A stretch of 64,000 nucleotides of DNA from NCBI GenBank assembly GCA_902363555.1, contig CABJAM010000002.1:310001-374000 (forward strand), written 5' to 3'. The notes under the pieces are model-generated. The model saw only the letters and a program-made list of their open reading frames with translations, had not been told where the DNA came from and did no database searches. Numbering within the stretch: the stretch's first letter is position 1; each line of letters starts with the position of its first letter. This DNA comes from Lachnospiraceae bacterium (GTDB lineage: Bacteria; Bacillota; Clostridia; Lachnospirales; Lachnospiraceae). Positions 8,268 through 14,939 of this stretch are shown here, piece by piece. The translations under genes and the position numbers were made by a program.

Positions 8268-9110
8268 TTAACTCATTGATTTTCTTAAATCGCAATGCCT
8301 TACAACAATATGTAGTACATAATATAATACAACTATTATTAAAATAAATAACATATACGAGAAACTAGGTGCAAACATATCTTTACTATCATGATAGGCC
8401 AGTATCCCGTTAGCAAGTAATGAGTATCGAACTTTCAAAAAAAGCGAATCACTAATAATAAGATAACCTATAAAATGCAGTATCACTGCACTTATACTTC
8501 CTACAAATTTATGTACGCCTAAATTTCCCAAGAAAAGAATAATCGCCATAACTAAACTATATAAAATCAGTAACATAAAACTATGAAAACTTGCTTCAAA
8601 TACAGACCAGTTTTTCAAAAACGATATTTGTGGAACAAGGACACCTTCGGCAGCAGCTGAAGTCGATCCAAAATTAGAAATCATGTAAGTAATTTTACTC
8701 CACATATTTCCCCAATAACCTTGAGGTACAGCCATTATAACAGTTATAACAAATATACTCAAATAATACATAATCGTTTGAAAGCATATATATAATATCA
8801 TACTATCTGCCCAACAAGATCGATTCGTACGTAAAATTGTCAATTCACTTCTGGAATCGATAAAGGGTGCGTTACATACTATAAGAAAATAACCCATTAA
8901 TAAAAATGTTACAAAGCTCCTTTCGCTAAGTAAAATAACTAATGGTTCAAGTACGTTTATCACTGTATCATGCGTATATTTTATAAACGGAAATACTCCA
9001 TACATTATTCCCGAAAATCCAATCAGGTAACCGCACCATACTCTTGGAGATCCTATTGCTTCTCTTACCATTCCCTTGCATAAATAGGCTGACTTTCTTA
9101 AACTATTCAT
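8268..9110 (-). CDS. Integral membrane protein, putative ABC permease subunit B
   Basis: A 280-residue multi-spanning protein with about six helices, including FVTFLLMGYFLIVC, MILYICFQTIMYYLSIFVITVI, a long LLILYSLVMAIILFLGNL and a C-terminal MLFILIIVVLYYVLHIVV. It overlaps the preceding gene by 8 bp, which suggests translational coupling. The N-terminus (MNSLRKSAYLCKGMVREAIGS) resembles cytoplasmic entries of ABC-2-type exporters, but the family is not recognised. Its place in the operon points to the same transporter as its neighbours. Confidence 0.72.
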   Translation of the reverse strand: MNSLRKSAYLCKGMVREAIGSPRVWCGYLIGFSGIMYGVFPFIKYTHDTVINVLEPLVILLSERSFVTFLLMGYFLIVCNAPFIDSRSELTILRTNRSCWADSMILYICFQTIMYYLSIFVITVIMAVPQGYWGNMWSKITYMISNFGSTSAAAEGVLVPQISFLKNWSVFEASFHSFMLLILYSLVMAIILFLGNLGVHKFVGSISAVILHFIGYLIISDSLFLKVRYSLLANGILAYHDSKDMFAPSFSYMLFILIIVVLYYVLHIVVRHCDLRKSMS

Positions 9111-9864
9111 ATCTAACCTTCTTTTTCAAAACAGATTTTAAAATAAATATAATGGCTACTATAAATATACATTGCACAAAAAACGGAGAGACTATGTTAA
9201 TATACTCCCTTTGATCAAAATCGGCTCTAAAAAGTATAACAGGATTTATTATTCCCGGTAAAATCATCCACGATATCTGATAGATAACAAATGGTACAAC
9301 AAACACAATATAACGATTACTAATAATCGTTGATATGAGTAATGCAATTTCAGCCCATAAAACTCCAAATAGAAATATTAGTATTAAGCGTAAAAATAGA
9401 ACAAGCTTTCCACCAAATATATATAAGTATGGCTCCCATATTTTACCGATGTACATATATGGAAAAAACTCTGTGGATACTTGTTGCGAACACACTCCAG
9501 CAATTATAAAAATAAAAGTAAATGGTATTAATAATGATATTCCTCCTGATAATCCTGTGAAAAATATTTTATTAAATATATACTTTTTTACCCCACAACG
9601 CATTAGTATATATTTATAATATCCACTGTTTTTTTCCTCCAGATAGGTAAATGCATATGGTAGCACAGGAAAAATGCAGGCAAATGGAACAAATGTTGAC
9701 ATTGCAAAAGGATATGTTAATAACGATATTACATCCATTTCCTTACCTATATTAAATAAATCATATGTTATAAATGTACGAAATAATATAATAAATACCA
9801 TAATTATTGCGAAAAACATCCCTACATTTAAAATTGCTCTTTTAAAATTTTTTGCATATATCAT
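9103..9864 (-). CDS. Integral membrane protein, putative ABC permease subunit C
   Basis: A 253-residue protein with about six transmembrane helices (NVGMFFAIIMVFIILF near the N-terminus; FAMSTFVPFACIFPVLPYAF; LLIPFTFIFIIAGVCS; FLRLILIFLFGVLWAEIALLIS; FVVPFVIYQISWMILP; FFVQCIFIVAIIFILK). The YTYLEEKNSGYYKYILMRCGVKKYIFNK segment after helix 2 resembles the cytoplasmic loop of ABC-2-type permeases. The start ATG overlaps the lipoprotein stop codon (ATGA), so translation is probably coupled. The specific family is not recognised. Confidence 0.74.
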   Translation of the reverse strand: MIYAKNFKRAILNVGMFFAIIMVFIILFRTFITYDLFNIGKEMDVISLLTYPFAMSTFVPFACIFPVLPYAFTYLEEKNSGYYKYILMRCGVKKYIFNKIFFTGLSGGISLLIPFTFIFIIAGVCSQQVSTEFFPYMYIGKIWEPYLYIFGGKLVLFLRLILIFLFGVLWAEIALLISTIISNRYIVFVVPFVIYQISWMILPGIINPVILFRADFDQREYINIVSPFFVQCIFIVAIIFILKSVLKKKVRYE

Positions 9865-10871
9865 CTTCCTATATAATACTCCACTTCTCCGTTTTCTGCG
9901 TTTATAGCCACATAAGTAATTGAATTTCCAATTTCATCCTTGGTTTTCAAACACCATATAGGATAAAAATCAAATCCATCTCCATCACTTATAATTTTAT
10001 ATTCCAAACTTATTGAATCAATATTAATAATTCCACTGGGTGTGATTATTTTTGACTCTACATATGATTCCAGAAATTGTATTATTTTATCAATGGAAAG
10101 GATTTCAATTTCCTGCTTTTCATCAACACCAAAATTATTAAAAAACTCTATTAAGCCAAGCCCATCCTCTGATATCTGTATGCTGCCATAACTATTAATA
10201 TCGTTCGTATTTCTTCCATCTTTAAAGCATGGTATATCATCAATTACTAACGCCAAATCAAAATCAAAATACATTCCACGGTCGTCTCCATAACAATTTA
10301 CATTATCGATTATGAAATTCGTTGAAAACTGTGAAAGTAATTCATATGCTTGAGATTCATATGTTTTCAGTGTCTCTGGCTCCCATATGATATTTTCCGT
10401 ATAAGACTCATTTTTTTTGTCGATTGGATAATATGTATAGCAATAACCGCTATAAGGTTCCGTATAAACCATAATTGAATGTTCCCATTTTAAACTATCA
10501 TTATCCTTATTAAAGTTCACCCAACATTGAACACCATCTCCGTACTCTATTTCTTCTAACATAACGTCAGGGCAAAAAATATTCTGTAATTCCTCTTTAT
10601 CATACAATATTTCTTTTAAGGAACCTTTACTAACACGTATGTCCGTGTCAGGTAATGACTCATTGTCAATATTAATATTGATTTGTGAATCCTCTGAATA
10701 AATTATACTTTTTTTATTATTATAAATAGTGGATGAATTTATCTGACTATCTTCTATGGAGTCGGCCTGCACATAAACTCCATCAATAGACTTCGCTGTA
10801 GGAGTTTGTTTGCAACCACATAAAATACATATAATCAATAGAGAGCAAATACTAATATACTTACATTTCAT
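9861..10871 (-). CDS. Lipoprotein of the AT-rich island
   Basis: A 336-residue protein with a lipoprotein signal peptide: MKCKYISICSLLIICILCGC, with Cys20 as the predicted lipidated residue. The mature part is acidic and Ser/Asp/Asn-rich. Its C-terminus (EYKIISDGDGFDFYPIWCLK, then YVAINAENGEVEYYIGR) looks like a PepSY/YycH-type beta fold by eye, a weak resemblance. It is anchored outside the membrane and translationally coupled to permease subunit C. This suits a role in substrate capture, peptide maturation or self-protection for the transporter. Function is unknown. Confidence 0.72.
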   Translation of the reverse strand: MKCKYISICSLLIICILCGCKQTPTAKSIDGVYVQADSIEDSQINSSTIYNNKKSIIYSEDSQININIDNESLPDTDIRVSKGSLKEILYDKEELQNIFCPDVMLEEIEYGDGVQCWVNFNKDNDSLKWEHSIMVYTEPYSGYCYTYYPIDKKNESYTENIIWEPETLKTYESQAYELLSQFSTNFIIDNVNCYGDDRGMYFDFDLALVIDDIPCFKDGRNTNDINSYGSIQISEDGLGLIEFFNNFGVDEKQEIEILSIDKIIQFLESYVESKIITPSGIINIDSISLEYKIISDGDGFDFYPIWCLKTKDEIGNSITYVAINAENGEVEYYIGR

Positions 10872-10930
10872 TTTTATTCTCCATTCTACAGAAAGATTTC
10901 AGTATTACAAAAATATAGATATATTAAAAC

Positions 10931-11067
10931 GCTCAAATTTCCTATTTTACCGTCTTGAAAAAATTATAGCATTCATATTTATAAGCAAATAAAGCGGAGC
11001 CACTTATAATTATAAACCAAATTTTTCTTAAATCCAAGACGCATTTAAATAAATAGGAAATTTGAGC
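10931..11067. repeat. Long imperfect fold-back between the secreted-protein gene and the transporter operon
   Basis: GCTCAAATTTCCTATTT (10931-10947) is repeated perfectly inverted at 11051-11067. Inside it, CGTCTTG (10951-10957) pairs with CAAGACG (11035-11041), and TTATAAG (10979-10985) with CTTATAA (11003-11009). The 137-nt stretch fills most of the 252-bp gene-free gap. On the minus strand it lies after the secreted-protein gene and just before the lipoprotein gene. It could be a partial terminator or processing site, or a small mobile palindrome. Confidence 0.6.
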
Positions 11068-11079
11068 AAACAATAAAAA

Positions 11080-11622
11080 TTGTGTTCAGGAGATGTACTA
11101 TTTACCGTACGTTGATTCAGTATTTATATTGTATCAGAATTCCAAACGCCATAGGCACTTCCTGTACCTGTTAATATATCATCTAATCTGGCACCCAAAT
11201 AGTATGTTCCTATGGAACCATATCCTGAACTATATGAATAAGAAAATCTACCTTTATATTTTGTCCAATAATAGGATCCCCCACCATTATAGTAGCCCAT
11301 ACCTTCTCCCCCCATCCGATAAACAAGAGGCAGAAAAGCCATACCTAATGAGTCGCTAAGATTGTTACAATTGTAAAAGTTTAAGCTCGATAAATTAATA
11401 ACCCATCCGCTTCCTGCACTGGCACTTGTCGTTTTATTATTTGCGGATCCGGAGTCAGCATTAAAACGCTGTTTTGTATTACCTAAATTGAATGAAACAG
11501 AGCTATTTCCTGCAAATGATGGAACAACGAACATGCAAGTCACCATCGACAACATCAATAAAAAGCAAACTCTTTTTCTCCACTTTGTCATAAGTTCTCC
11601 TCCTTTTGTCTCCTGAACACAA
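11080..11622. repeat. 14-bp perfect inverted repeats flanking the secreted-protein gene
   Basis: TTGTGTTCAGGAGA (11080-11093) and TCTCCTGAACACAA (11609-11622) enclose the gene at 11124-11591. One arm lies in the 5' untranslated region just ahead of the AAAGGAGGAG ribosome binding site, the other just past the stop codon. They could pair in the mRNA or serve as recombination sites. No recombinase gene is in the window. Confidence 0.65.
11124..11591 (-). CDS. Small secreted protein, DUF2712-like; putative bacteriocin-like or structural effector
   Basis: A 155-residue protein with a clear signal peptide (MTKWRKRVCFLLMLSMVTCM, cleavage probably after PSFA). The mature part is about 128 residues, with SSVSFNLGNTKQRF, KTTSASAGSGWVINL, then a Gly/Tyr/Ser-rich stretch and the ending YGVWNSDTI. 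From memory the segment order (TT.S....W.VNL, then a C-terminal G.W..DT) resembles the poorly characterised DUF2712 proteins that sit beside ABC transporter genes. This match is tentative. AAAGGAGGAG precedes the ATG. Its own promoter shares a motif with that of the neighbouring peptide gene. It is probably the exported product served by the downstream lipoprotein-ABC operon. Confidence 0.7.
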   Translation of the reverse strand: MTKWRKRVCFLLMLSMVTCMFVVPSFAGNSSVSFNLGNTKQRFNADSGSANNKTTSASAGSGWVINLSSLNFYNCNNLSDSLGMAFLPLVYRMGGEGMGYYNGGGSYYWTKYKGRFSYSYSSGYGSIGTYYLGARLDDILTGTGSAYGVWNSDTI

Positions 11623-11643
11623 CCCTTATAACCTCTTTTTGAT

Positions 11644-11685
11644 ATTATATTACGTTTTATATATGATCTGGGTAACTGACTTTAT
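11644..11685 (-). promoter_or_regulatory. Promoter and shared operator motif of the secreted-protein gene
   Basis: On the minus strand, ATAAAGTCAG (11685-11676) is followed by TTACCCAGATC and, 26 nt after the motif, by TATAAT (11649-11644). The same motif, partly conserved CCCA.ATC and identical 26-nt spacing occur before the peptide gene. There is no good -35 box, as is usual for promoters that need a LytTR-type activator. Confidence 0.6.
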
Positions 11686-11805
11686 CATTATGGTTTTATG
11701 GATTATTTTCATATGTATAATACGATATCCATTATCCAGAGTTATGGCTGTAATCATTTTTCCCGGATAATATGCATCTGACAGATTGATTTTTATATCC
11801 ATTGT

Positions 11806-11846
11806 AAAACGGCTACTTTGAATAATAAGTTCAAAATAGCCGTTTT
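11806..11846 (-). terminator. Terminator after the 55-residue peptide gene
   Basis: AAAACGGCTACTTTGA (11806-11821) is the inverted copy of TCAAAATAGCCGTTTT (11831-11846) with one mismatch, a 16-bp stem starting 13 nt past the peptide stop codon. The T run is short. It implies that the peptide is made from its own short transcript. Confidence 0.65.
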
Positions 11847-11858
11847 CAGACAAATTAC

Positions 11859-12026
11859 TTAACAACATAAAATCGTATAGAAACCACCTTGGGCAAACGT
11901 TAACCCTGCAACAGAATTTAAGTCCGGGTCATCCTTCTCAGACTCATAGAACTTACGTATTTCCTTAAGCTCCAATTCCAAATCTCCCACGGACGATTCA
12001 CTGGAAAATACTCTTTTCTCCAACAT
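11859..12026 (-). CDS. 55-residue peptide ending GGFYTILCC; candidate signal or RiPP precursor
   Basis: I read the start as the ATG at 12026 (MLEKRVFSSESS), with GAGAGGTG about 9 nt upstream; an upstream in-frame ATG at 12071 lacks a binding site. The N-terminal part is an acidic amphipathic leader-like helix (VGDLELELKEIRKFYESEK). The C-terminal part is short and hydrophobic (SVAGLTFAQGG, then FYTILCC). The Gly-Gly before the last seven residues looks like a double-glycine processing site, and the twin C-terminal Cys could form a thioester, disulfide or thioether ring. It lies directly after a GHKL sensor kinase gene, has its own promoter and its own terminator. No AgrB, LanM or PCAT-type processing gene is present in the window. 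No family was recognised. Confidence 0.6.
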   Translation of the reverse strand: MLEKRVFSSESSVGDLELELKEIRKFYESEKDDPDLNSVAGLTFAQGGFYTILCC

Positions 12027-12059
12027 ATCCACAGACACCTCTCTTATATTTGATATGTT

Positions 12060-12101
12060 ATCATACCACACTAAAATAGCGATTTGGGCATCTGACTTTA
12101 T
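12060..12101 (-). promoter_or_regulatory. Promoter and shared operator motif of the peptide gene
   Basis: On the minus strand, ATAAAGTCAG (12101-12092) is followed by ATGCCCAAATC and, 26 nt after the motif, TATGAT (12065-12060). Motif and spacing match the promoter of the secreted-protein gene. The site lies between the kinase stop codon and the peptide start, so the peptide can be transcribed separately from the kinase. Confidence 0.6.
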
Positions 12102-12130
12102 TTTCCTGTATTTGTGCCATATTTTCGCAC

Positions 12131-13429
12131 TTAAAACATTATAGTCACCTGAAATAATTCCTCAGCATCACTTATCAGCATCTGTCCGCCATTCTTTTCA
12201 ACAGTCCGACCAACACTAATAAGACCCAAACCGTGTTCTCTTTTGTTTGATTTTGTTGTCTCGTACTGCCCATTCGTTTTCTTTCTCTTACCATGAAATG
12301 CATTTGAAACTCTCATAATAAAAGTATTATTAACCGTATTTATAGAAAACCTTATTATCCTTTTATTACCAGATAAATCCTGCAAGGCTTCAATCGCATT
12401 ATCCATAAGATTTCCTATAATTATACACATATCCGCATCCGAAACCGGACAGAAACAGATTTCAAGTTCAACCTCCACATGTATATTATCCTTCAACGCC
12501 TTTTCGATTTTTGCATCAAGCATATAGTCAATTGCCGGAATCTGGCAGTAATTATGCCGTTTGGTCGAATCCTGTTCTTCATTCAAATCATCTAAATAAC
12601 GTAGTGCCTGCTCTACCTGGTTATTCTTCAGATACTGATGTAAAAGAAGGTAGTGTTGTTTTGTATCATGGTTTTGTCGGCTTTTTATTTCCATACGTTC
12701 TCTCATGCCTTCATATTGCTGTACTATGGTTTTATTATTATTCAAAAGTATATAATCACGATATCGAGCATCCTGAAGAACCTTTAGAAAGATTACAATA
12801 ATCATTAACAGCAGAATAAAGACAACCATATAGACATTATCTAAAACCAGTTGTATATTCGTGACATTTTCAAGTCTTTCTCTCTCAAAATAAATATATA
12901 TGACGATATACTCAATAAATATGACAATTAAAAACATACGATATATCTTTTTATATCTGAATCCAAGCAATTGACGTTTTCGTTTCCAGACACATAGGAT
13001 AATAACCAATAACGTTATGATACACATACCTGTAACCAGGACCGGTGACCACTCTCCGCCCTCATATACGGATGATTGCACACTGATTCTTAGACCATAA
13101 CTATTAATTATAAATAAAAGCATTTCAAGAATTGACAGGTTTATCCAATACAGACCATTTTGCACGCTAAGTACCAGGAATGGAATTTTATAAAAAGCCA
13201 TGACTATAATTGTTGTATAAATCATTGTCAGAATATTTTGAATTGCTGATGATTTATAATAAAAGCTATTTCCAATCGGCACTACCGCCCAAACCGTCAA
13301 TAATAAGTAAAATGCCGCCTGCCACCATTTACTTTCCCTGCGCATTTCAAACGGCCGAACGATCATCTCCGCCCCACAAAAAATGGTGACAATAATCTGT
13401 ATGATATGAATGATCTGCCCGATATTCAT
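12131..13429 (-). CDS. AgrC-like GHKL sensor histidine kinase
   Basis: A 432-residue kinase. The first 220 residues hold about six or seven membrane helices with short loops, as in peptide-sensing HPK10 kinases. The phosphoacceptor is His254 in SRQNHDTKQHYLLL. The ATPase part has NLMDNAIEAL (N box) and HGLGLISVGR (G box). The ATG overlaps the stop codon of the response-regulator gene (ATGA) and GGAGG precedes it, so the two are translationally coupled. This architecture normally senses a small extracellular peptide. The peptide encoded 105 bp downstream is the natural candidate ligand, by inference. Confidence 0.92.
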   Translation of the reverse strand: MNIGQIIHIIQIIVTIFCGAEMIVRPFEMRRESKWWQAAFYLLLTVWAVVPIGNSFYYKSSAIQNILTMIYTTIIVMAFYKIPFLVLSVQNGLYWINLSILEMLLFIINSYGLRISVQSSVYEGGEWSPVLVTGMCIITLLVIILCVWKRKRQLLGFRYKKIYRMFLIVIFIEYIVIYIYFERERLENVTNIQLVLDNVYMVVFILLLMIIVIFLKVLQDARYRDYILLNNNKTIVQQYEGMRERMEIKSRQNHDTKQHYLLLHQYLKNNQVEQALRYLDDLNEEQDSTKRHNYCQIPAIDYMLDAKIEKALKDNIHVEVELEICFCPVSDADMCIIIGNLMDNAIEALQDLSGNKRIIRFSINTVNNTFIMRVSNAFHGKRKKTNGQYETTKSNKREHGLGLISVGRTVEKNGGQMLISDAEELFQVTIMF

Positions 13430-14196
13430 CCTCTCGCCTCCGCATAGGCTACGATAGCTTCATTGAACGCTTTTAACCTTGAATTATTGATCCAAAGCCG
13501 TGTGCCATCGCGAAGAATAACCATCTGGTTTTTCCTGTCAACGCGCATGACATGCATCATATTCACCAGACAGTTCTGATCTATAAATACAAACATCTGA
13601 TGATCCCCAAGATGGTTATAAACATTTTTCAGAGATTCACGTACCCTTGGCATTTTAATATCAACATCACTATCACTCTTTTTTACAGCTTCAACTTCCG
13701 GTGTATGAAAATATGTATACTTTTTTTTCACATCGATATAATAAATATCCTTATAATACACCTTCTGGTAAAGCTCCGTTGTATTTATAAGATAAAAAGG
13801 CTCTACACGTTCCGACATACGCTTCACTATCTTGCATATGGCCGGAACAAGCATTTCTTCCAGACGATCCTTCACAACATAATAAAATGCCTGATACTCA
13901 AATGCCTCAATACTGTACCGCTCATGAGATGTTATAAAAATAATATAAGGTTCGGCATAGCGCTCACGTATAAACTGTGCCAGCTCCAGCCCATTCATCT
14001 CCGGCATTTCAATATCCATAAGGTAAACATCATAAAAACCGCTGCGGCCCATGTTTATCTGACTTTCCAGCTCCACCGCACTTTTATATGGGTCAATCTG
14101 GTATTCCTTCAATTCTGCTTTCAATGTATTAGAAACCACATTAACTATCTGCTCCAAATATTCCTGATTATCATCAACAATTGCTATTCTAAGCAT
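13426..14196 (-). CDS. LytTR-family response regulator (AgrA-like)
   Basis: A 256-residue protein with an N-terminal receiver domain (LRIAIVDDNQEYLEQI; phosphoacceptor Asp61 in DVYLMDIEMPEMNG) and a C-terminal LytTR DNA-binding domain (from about 150: FYLINTTELYQKVYYKDIYY, then a VFIDQNCLVNMMHV segment). It is first in a two-gene operon with the GHKL kinase; GGAGGG precedes the ATG. LytTR proteins bind short direct repeats near -35-poor promoters. The ATAAAGTCAG motif found at the two downstream promoters is therefore a plausible target. Confidence 0.93.
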   Translation of the reverse strand: MLRIAIVDDNQEYLEQIVNVVSNTLKAELKEYQIDPYKSAVELESQINMGRSGFYDVYLMDIEMPEMNGLELAQFIRERYAEPYIIFITSHERYSIEAFEYQAFYYVVKDRLEEMLVPAICKIVKRMSERVEPFYLINTTELYQKVYYKDIYYIDVKKKYTYFHTPEVEAVKKSDSDVDIKMPRVRESLKNVYNHLGDHQMFVFIDQNCLVNMMHVMRVDRKNQMVILRDGTRLWINNSRLKAFNEAIVAYAEARG

Positions 14197-14301
14197 AATT
14201 TCCCTCCAAGTATGCGATTATTCCGGGTTTCTACATTTTCCGCTTTTATTATACATGACCAGGTCCTGAAATGCAATTCAGACATTTCCTGGATATATAG
14301 C

Positions 14302-14343
14302 GAAAAAGCCGCGTGAACGTAACGCCTGTTCACACGACTTTTA
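14302..14343 (-). terminator. Terminator after the DUF1905 gene
   Basis: On the minus strand AAAGTCGTGTGAAC pairs with GTTCACGCGGCTTT (two G-T pairs) and runs into TTTTTCGC. It separates the DUF1905 gene from the response regulator, so the latter has its own promoter. Confidence 0.7.
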
Positions 14344-14353
14344 CTATCTGTCA

Positions 14354-14626
14354 TTACCCTTCCCGTTCCCAAAGCCTCACATGCATCCTATCCCCGGGCT
14401 GCTTCCCAATTTTGGCCCTTATATCCTTACGCACACCCAGAATATGCCCGGGCGCACCCATACGCACAAGGCTTCCGTCATAGGGTTCCCCGTCAAACTC
14501 GGCGTGCACCTTTACACGCCCCCGGCCAAATTCCATCCGTACATCATAGGGAAATTCAATATATGCGCCGTCGATATCCGGAACCTTTAATATGATTGCA
14601 TCAAATTCATATATTTTCGTATTCAT
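14354..14626 (-). CDS. DUF1905 domain protein
   Basis: A 90-residue protein that is essentially one DUF1905 domain: YEFDAIILKVPDIDGAYIEF, RMEFGRGRVKVHAEFDGEPY, SLVRMGAPGHILGVRKDIR and IGKQPGDRMHVRLWE. The fold is a small beta barrel of unknown biochemical role, often found alone or fused to a YdeI-type domain. GAGGT lies before the ATG. It has no evident link to the neighbouring two-component genes and is set apart by a terminator. Confidence 0.85.
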   Translation of the reverse strand: MNTKIYEFDAIILKVPDIDGAYIEFPYDVRMEFGRGRVKVHAEFDGEPYDGSLVRMGAPGHILGVRKDIRAKIGKQPGDRMHVRLWEREG

Positions 14627-14716
14627 TACATGACCTCAAAATCCTTTTAATCATTATGTTGTCCAAAAATGGCATCCCTATTACTCAAAATAATCAGGAT
14701 GTCCTTTTTACCTTAT

Positions 14717-14936
14717 TTATAAATATCTGTCTGTATCACTTGCACCATAGGGCAGGCGACACACTTCCATAACTCTATCGATAACCACATAATAAACAAC
14801 ATAGTTTCTAACATAAATCCGGTAATACGGATATGACCTTAATTTTGATGTTGGATATGGTTCAAAGGAAAGAGGATTCGCCATGGACAGCGTTCCTTAT
14901 ATTCTTAAAAACATCCGCATGAGAGAGCATGTTCAT
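14717..14936 (-). pseudogene. Remnant of a RelE/ParE-family toxin gene
   Basis: The 3' part (14884-14717) reads in one frame as NPLSFEPYPTSKLRSYPYYR, then IYVRNYVVYYVVIDRVMEV and YGASDTDRYL, a typical C-terminal half of a RelE/ParE toxin. The upstream part (MNMLSHADVFKNIRN, from 14936) is in another frame and ends at a stop, so the gene is both 5'-truncated and frameshifted. It starts a few bases after the stop codon of the DUF4143 remnant. No antitoxin gene is visible. Confidence 0.6.
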
Positions 14937-14939
14937 GGC

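Noticed and set aside
10931..11067. Insertion sequence ends
   Set aside because: Inverted arms are there, but only about 100 bp lie between them with no transposase frame or visible target duplication, so at most it is a MITE.
11093..11359. Plus-strand frame starting at the 14-bp inverted repeat
   Set aside because: The only start is directly next to CAGGAG with no spacing, and the frame is antisense to the secreted-protein gene.
11650..11868. 72-codon open frame on the minus strand after the peptide gene
   Set aside because: It overlaps the terminator hairpin, the peptide stop codon and the promoter of the next gene, and has no ribosome binding site or recognisable motif.
11859..12026. AgrD or lacticin-481-type precursor
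   Set aside because: The end TILCC recalls such peptides, but no AgrB or LanM is present and the AgrD-type charged tail is absent. I kept it as an unassigned peptide.
14184..14372. Minus-strand frame between the LytTR regulator and DUF1905 genes
   Set aside because: It crosses the terminator at 14302-14343 and has no ribosome binding site or conserved motif.
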